64,000 bases of DNA from Parasponia andersonii (taxonomy: Eukaryota > Streptophyta > Magnoliopsida > Rosales > Cannabaceae), in assembly GCA_002914805.1 (NCBI GenBank), contig JXTB01000223.1:167267-231266 (forward strand). Direction: 5' to 3'. This document shows positions 60,761 through 64,000 of this stretch, in pieces. Positions within the stretch are counted from its first letter, which is position 1. Every line of letters begins with the position of its first letter. Under the pieces are notes generated by a model that was not told the DNA's origin, did no database searches, and was given only the letters and a program-made list of their open reading frames with translations. The translations under genes and the position numbers were made by a program.

Positions 60761-61190
60761 TTACAAAATTCTAGGCCCAAGATACCAAAAATTGAAAAAT
60801 CCCGGATGGACTCATTTTTTTGAAAAATCCCAGATAGATTTAAAAAATATCACTTTTTAAAAGTATTATTAGAAGAATAACACTTTTAAAAAAATATTTA
60901 GAAAAATACCTTTTTCTTAAAATTTGGCATTTTTTAATGGTACTCGAGGTAACTAATTAGGTTACTTAGAGTAACCAATCCAGTTACTTGAATTAACTGT
61001 TCAAGTTACCTCCGGTAACTCGACTAGTTACCTTAAGCATCTCATGAATTAATAAAAAAAGTGATAGTTTTCTAAATACTTTTAAAAGTGGTATTTTTAT
61101 AATTAAATCCTGGATTTTTCAGAACAATTTCAAATTCCGGGATTTTTCAATTTTTTTGAAAAAATACCATAAAAAACCAAATTTCCTCCA
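60761..61190. repeat. Foldback-type dispersed repeat, copy F (best preserved)
   Basis: The two halves are inverted copies: ATACCAAAAATTGAAAAATC with CCGGA near the left end, and its inverse near 61130-61165. Inner blocks read AAAATATCACTTTT on the left and, inverted, on the right. The centre (60940-61040) is a chain of GGTAACT / AGTTACC motifs. Confidence 0.7.
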
Positions 61191-61461
61191 TCTCGTTAGG
61201 TAAGTATGGACGGCTGGGCAGTGTGGCTCAGTAAGCCCAAGTCACATTTTGACCCAATCCGTGGAAGTTAGAAGCATAGATAGGAGTTAACTGGTGCAGA
61301 CTAGTCTTCATTGGGCCTTAGAGGCTCAATAAATTGTCGCTTTTGTTTACATATTCTGTGGCCTGAAACTGTCGCTTTTGTTTAACATATGTGTGGGCTG
61401 GACTCTTTCTTTTCCCTTTTCTTTTTTTAAATGATTTTTTTTTGTGGTATTTGATTAATTA
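61191..61461. other. Short unassigned stretch with a 44-bp near-duplication
   Basis: ATTGTCGCTTTTGTTTACAT at about 61334 recurs about 44 bp later as CTGTCGCTTTTGTTTAACAT, including the following TGTGG-C-TG motif. No gene. Confidence 0.6.
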
Positions 61462-61684
61462 AGTTAATATTAATAAGTTGACTAAGTAGGTTGGCTTAAG
61501 TGGTAAGAGCATCTATTATCTAAGATCTTAGTCCTAAGTTCTTGTCACACCAGGAATAGATGTGAAAGCTTATTATCCCTAATCGGATAAAGTAGAGATT
61601 GGGTAGTAGTAGGTATTTTTTTAAATTTACAATAAATAGAGGTCATTAGTTAAACCCTGCTTTAAAAAAAAGTTAATATTAATA
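61462..61684 (+). mobile_element. SINE with 14-bp target site duplication
   Basis: The body is about 61476-61670. AGTTAATATTAATA is found exactly on both sides (61462-61475 and 61671-61684). Near its 5' end lies TTGGCTTAAGTGGTAAGAGC, a good tRNA-type A box (TGGCTTAAGTGG). The B box is degenerate (around AAGTTCTTGTCAC, about 50 bp on). The body ends in CTTTAAAAAAA. Direct repeats of this length, an A-rich tail and an A box are the hallmarks of a tRNA-derived SINE moved by target-primed reverse transcription. Confidence 0.85.
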
Positions 61685-62227
61685 GGTCAAGAGAAAAATT
61701 AACAATAAAAGAATATAAAAAAATGAAATAAGTCCGTGTATATGTTAGGGTGAGAGAACATCGCCATTCGGCTTAATGGCTACAAAAAGTTAAATAAATA
61801 TTAATTAATCCTGAACAAGCGAACAAAAAAAAAGGAAAAAAAGAAAAGAACTGAACTTATCCCAAATTTCATTTGGCAAGATAACAGGACCATGGTGGTG
61901 CAATTGCCTACAAATTGGCAAGTTGAGAAACAAAACAGTCCCCGTCATATGTACTTCAAATTATTCTTTTCTTAATTAGAAAAATACCACACGTTTGGAA
62001 TTTTTTATTACGTTACATTCACTCCTTATCAAAACAGATACAAATATTCAAAAGGCAATCACCCTTTCCAAGGAATAGTTCTCTAATTCCACGGGAGCAT
62101 AGGAAAATTACTTTTAAAAACAATACCATTTAAATATTCCTTTTAAGGCCAAGGAAAAAAAAAAAAAGAAAATTAGTGGGCATAATATGAGGGTCCCTTA
62201 TTAGATAGAACGGATACTGTCATTTTT
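61685..62227. other. AT-rich spacer, nothing seen
   Basis: Homopolymer-rich DNA without a recognisable feature. Confidence 0.5.
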
Positions 62228-62822
62228 AGTAGGGATGATAATATAACACATAGTTATAAGTATCCGTGGTTATTCGATTCGAACGAAGAAGAAAAAAATT
62301 GCTTAAGTGGATAAAATAATTGGGATGGGGAATAATCGACCCGTTAGTATGTGGATATGGTGCGGAGATAGTATTATCATAATATGTACCGTACCTGTCC
62401 CAATATATATATATATATAAATATATCTTTACATAAAAAAAATTATTATATGTATATATCTATTTAATTTTACACTATTTATATACTTATATCTTTGATA
62501 AAATAACGAATTTGGAGAGTTATATATACTTATATATTTAAATTTTATGGATTAAAAATTATTAATATATTATTGTGTTTAATATTTTGTTGATTATGAA
62601 AAAGATTTAGTATTTTTATCTTAATTTTTAACATTTTATTATTATCAATGGGTAATACATAATCACGATTTTTCTCGTTATCCATTGGTTAATACCCATA
62701 CCGTTCCCACGTCCAAAAGAATAATTAAAGGAGCATGTATGATATTGTGATTAGTTTTTTGGGACCGGGATGAGGATGGTAATTGAAAAACCATCACTGA
62801 TCTGCCCTATTGTTATCCTTGA
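62228..62822 (+). mobile_element. Dispersed element of about 590 bp, copy 2
   Basis: Full-length counterpart of 23706-24270, in the same orientation. Left end AGTAGGGATGATAATA; right end, inverted, AAGGATAACAATA. Confidence 0.7.
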
Positions 62823-64000
62823 CTTTTACATTTTGTATTTTGACACTTTGTTCAATTTATATCTTGTATTTTGGTTATTATCAACATTGAACTTTAGATT
62901 TAAAATTTATTATAAAGTTATACACATTGACACCAATTTAGAGTAATTAATTTACCAAGATAATTTAAAAAATTTATTCTTAAACCAGTTTTTATACAGC
63001 TTATTTTTAATTATTTAAATGACATCTTAGTAAATTAACTATGCTAAATTGATATCAGATTTGTAACAGATTTCAAATCTAAGAATTAATATTGATAATA
63101 ACTAAAATAAAGAATATTTTGAACAAAATGTCAAAATACAAAGTATAAAAATGATAATATGCCTAGATAGAATATAGAGCTTTTCTAAAGGACATACTAA
63201 ATCCAATTCCAATGCTAAATTTTAGCACGTGGCTGATAAAATATCTCTCTAATAGTAATATCTCTCTAATAGTGTACTATATTTGGTATTATTTTTAACA
63301 AGTGTTATTAGTTGTGCCAAATATAGTACAAAAAATAGCATAAGTTAAAATTTAGTATATGATGTTATTTACAATATTGTCACTATTTCAAATATAACAT
63401 ATTTATATATTTCACAATATTATCAAAATTTAATGTATATTTTATATTTTTCATTAAAATTTATTTATTCGTTTATCGTTTCTAAATTACGATCGATTAG
63501 AATTAATAGGAGAATAAAATTTTATTTATAATTTTTTTTTGCATTGACCAATTTGTATGTTTATGTATAATATGATTAATTGTAAATTGGTAGATGAAAT
63601 TCATTTTTTATAAAGAGTAGCTGAATGATAAAATAATAAGAGTTAATAATAAAAAAATATATTTTATACCTACGATTAATGTTTAGAATAAAATTAATAT
63701 ATTTTTTGGCTCGTATATTTTAGAGTAAAATTTAAAAAGTGGATCATGCTAAATTTACGTGCTACACACTAGTTTTTTTTTTTTTTTTTTTTTTAGCAAA
63801 ATACATTAGAGATTGCCTTATAATTACAATATTAAATAATGATCCTTTTCTAGCATAGCACATTCCGAGTTGGTCATATAAGTACAATATTGAGTATGGT
63901 ATATTTCTCATAATTTTGAGCAACCCACAAAGGCTGATCGACGGGGATACAAATTAATGAAGTTGCATGCCAGCTTAGAGTCACATTATAATTTTTATCT
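62823..64000. other. AT-rich DNA with small tandem repeats
   Basis: It contains a 17-bp tandem pair (ATATCTCTCTAATAGT(A/G), about 63240-63275), a poly-T run (about 63773-63794) and a loose duplication of AGATTGCCTTATAATTACAA-like sequence near 63810 and 63870. No gene was identified. Confidence 0.5.

Noticed and set aside
1..64000. Search by eye for known plant microRNAs, tRNAs, rRNA and snoRNA
   Set aside because: No mature sequence of the common conserved miRNA families that I remember and no complete tRNA cloverleaf was seen. A covariance-model scan would be needed to exclude them.

Overview
The window is nuclear DNA of a dicot plant. It shows spliced genes with GT-AG introns, plant-specific families (NAC, EMSY-LIKE, DUF761), very AT-rich intergenic DNA, and many fragments of plant LTR retrotransposons, SINEs and TIR/foldback elements. 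The species cannot be read from the sequence. Five genes can be supported, and most of the remaining sequence is old repeats.

Layout. 1-2870: decayed Ty3/gypsy pol on the minus strand (reverse transcriptase, two RNase H domains, integrase), running off the left edge. 6244-7263: single-exon plant protein of unknown function (+). 9842-10470: a damaged copy of the 3' end of the EMSY-LIKE gene found 8 kb further on. 10960-12434: a SINE-like sequence, a long-TIR element and a Tourist-like MITE. 14771-16893: a divergent three-exon NAC gene (+) whose C-terminal half is built from degenerate repeats. 18446-22919: a complete ten-exon EMSY-LIKE (ENT plus Agenet/Tudor) gene (-). 23.7-30.1 kb: AT-rich dispersed repeats. 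30772-31086: a small secreted peptide precursor with a CLE-like C terminus (+). 33.8-34.8 kb: a minisatellite and further repeats. 36.2-43.0 kb: two head-to-head copies of a non-coding long-LTR family, one carrying a nested Ty1/copia solo LTR with an exact target duplication. 48231-48863: a DUF761/cotton-fibre-type protein (-). 50.6-52.6 kb: a third, diverged copy of the long-LTR family. 58249-59808: a copia LTR plus primer-binding site. 59.9-61.2 kb: foldback elements. 61476-61670: a SINE with a 14-bp target duplication. 62.2-62.8 kb: second copy of the 23.7-kb element.

The genes do not form a shared pathway. They are independent plant genes: one probable chromatin reader, one probable transcription factor, one probable signalling peptide and two of unclear role. 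I see no cluster or cassette that I would call a new system. The most informative observations are the nested, TSD-bounded LTR insertions, the partial EMSY-LIKE duplication, the repeat-built NAC C terminus, the CLE-like peptide and the CAG-to-TAG pattern of stops in the gypsy pol.
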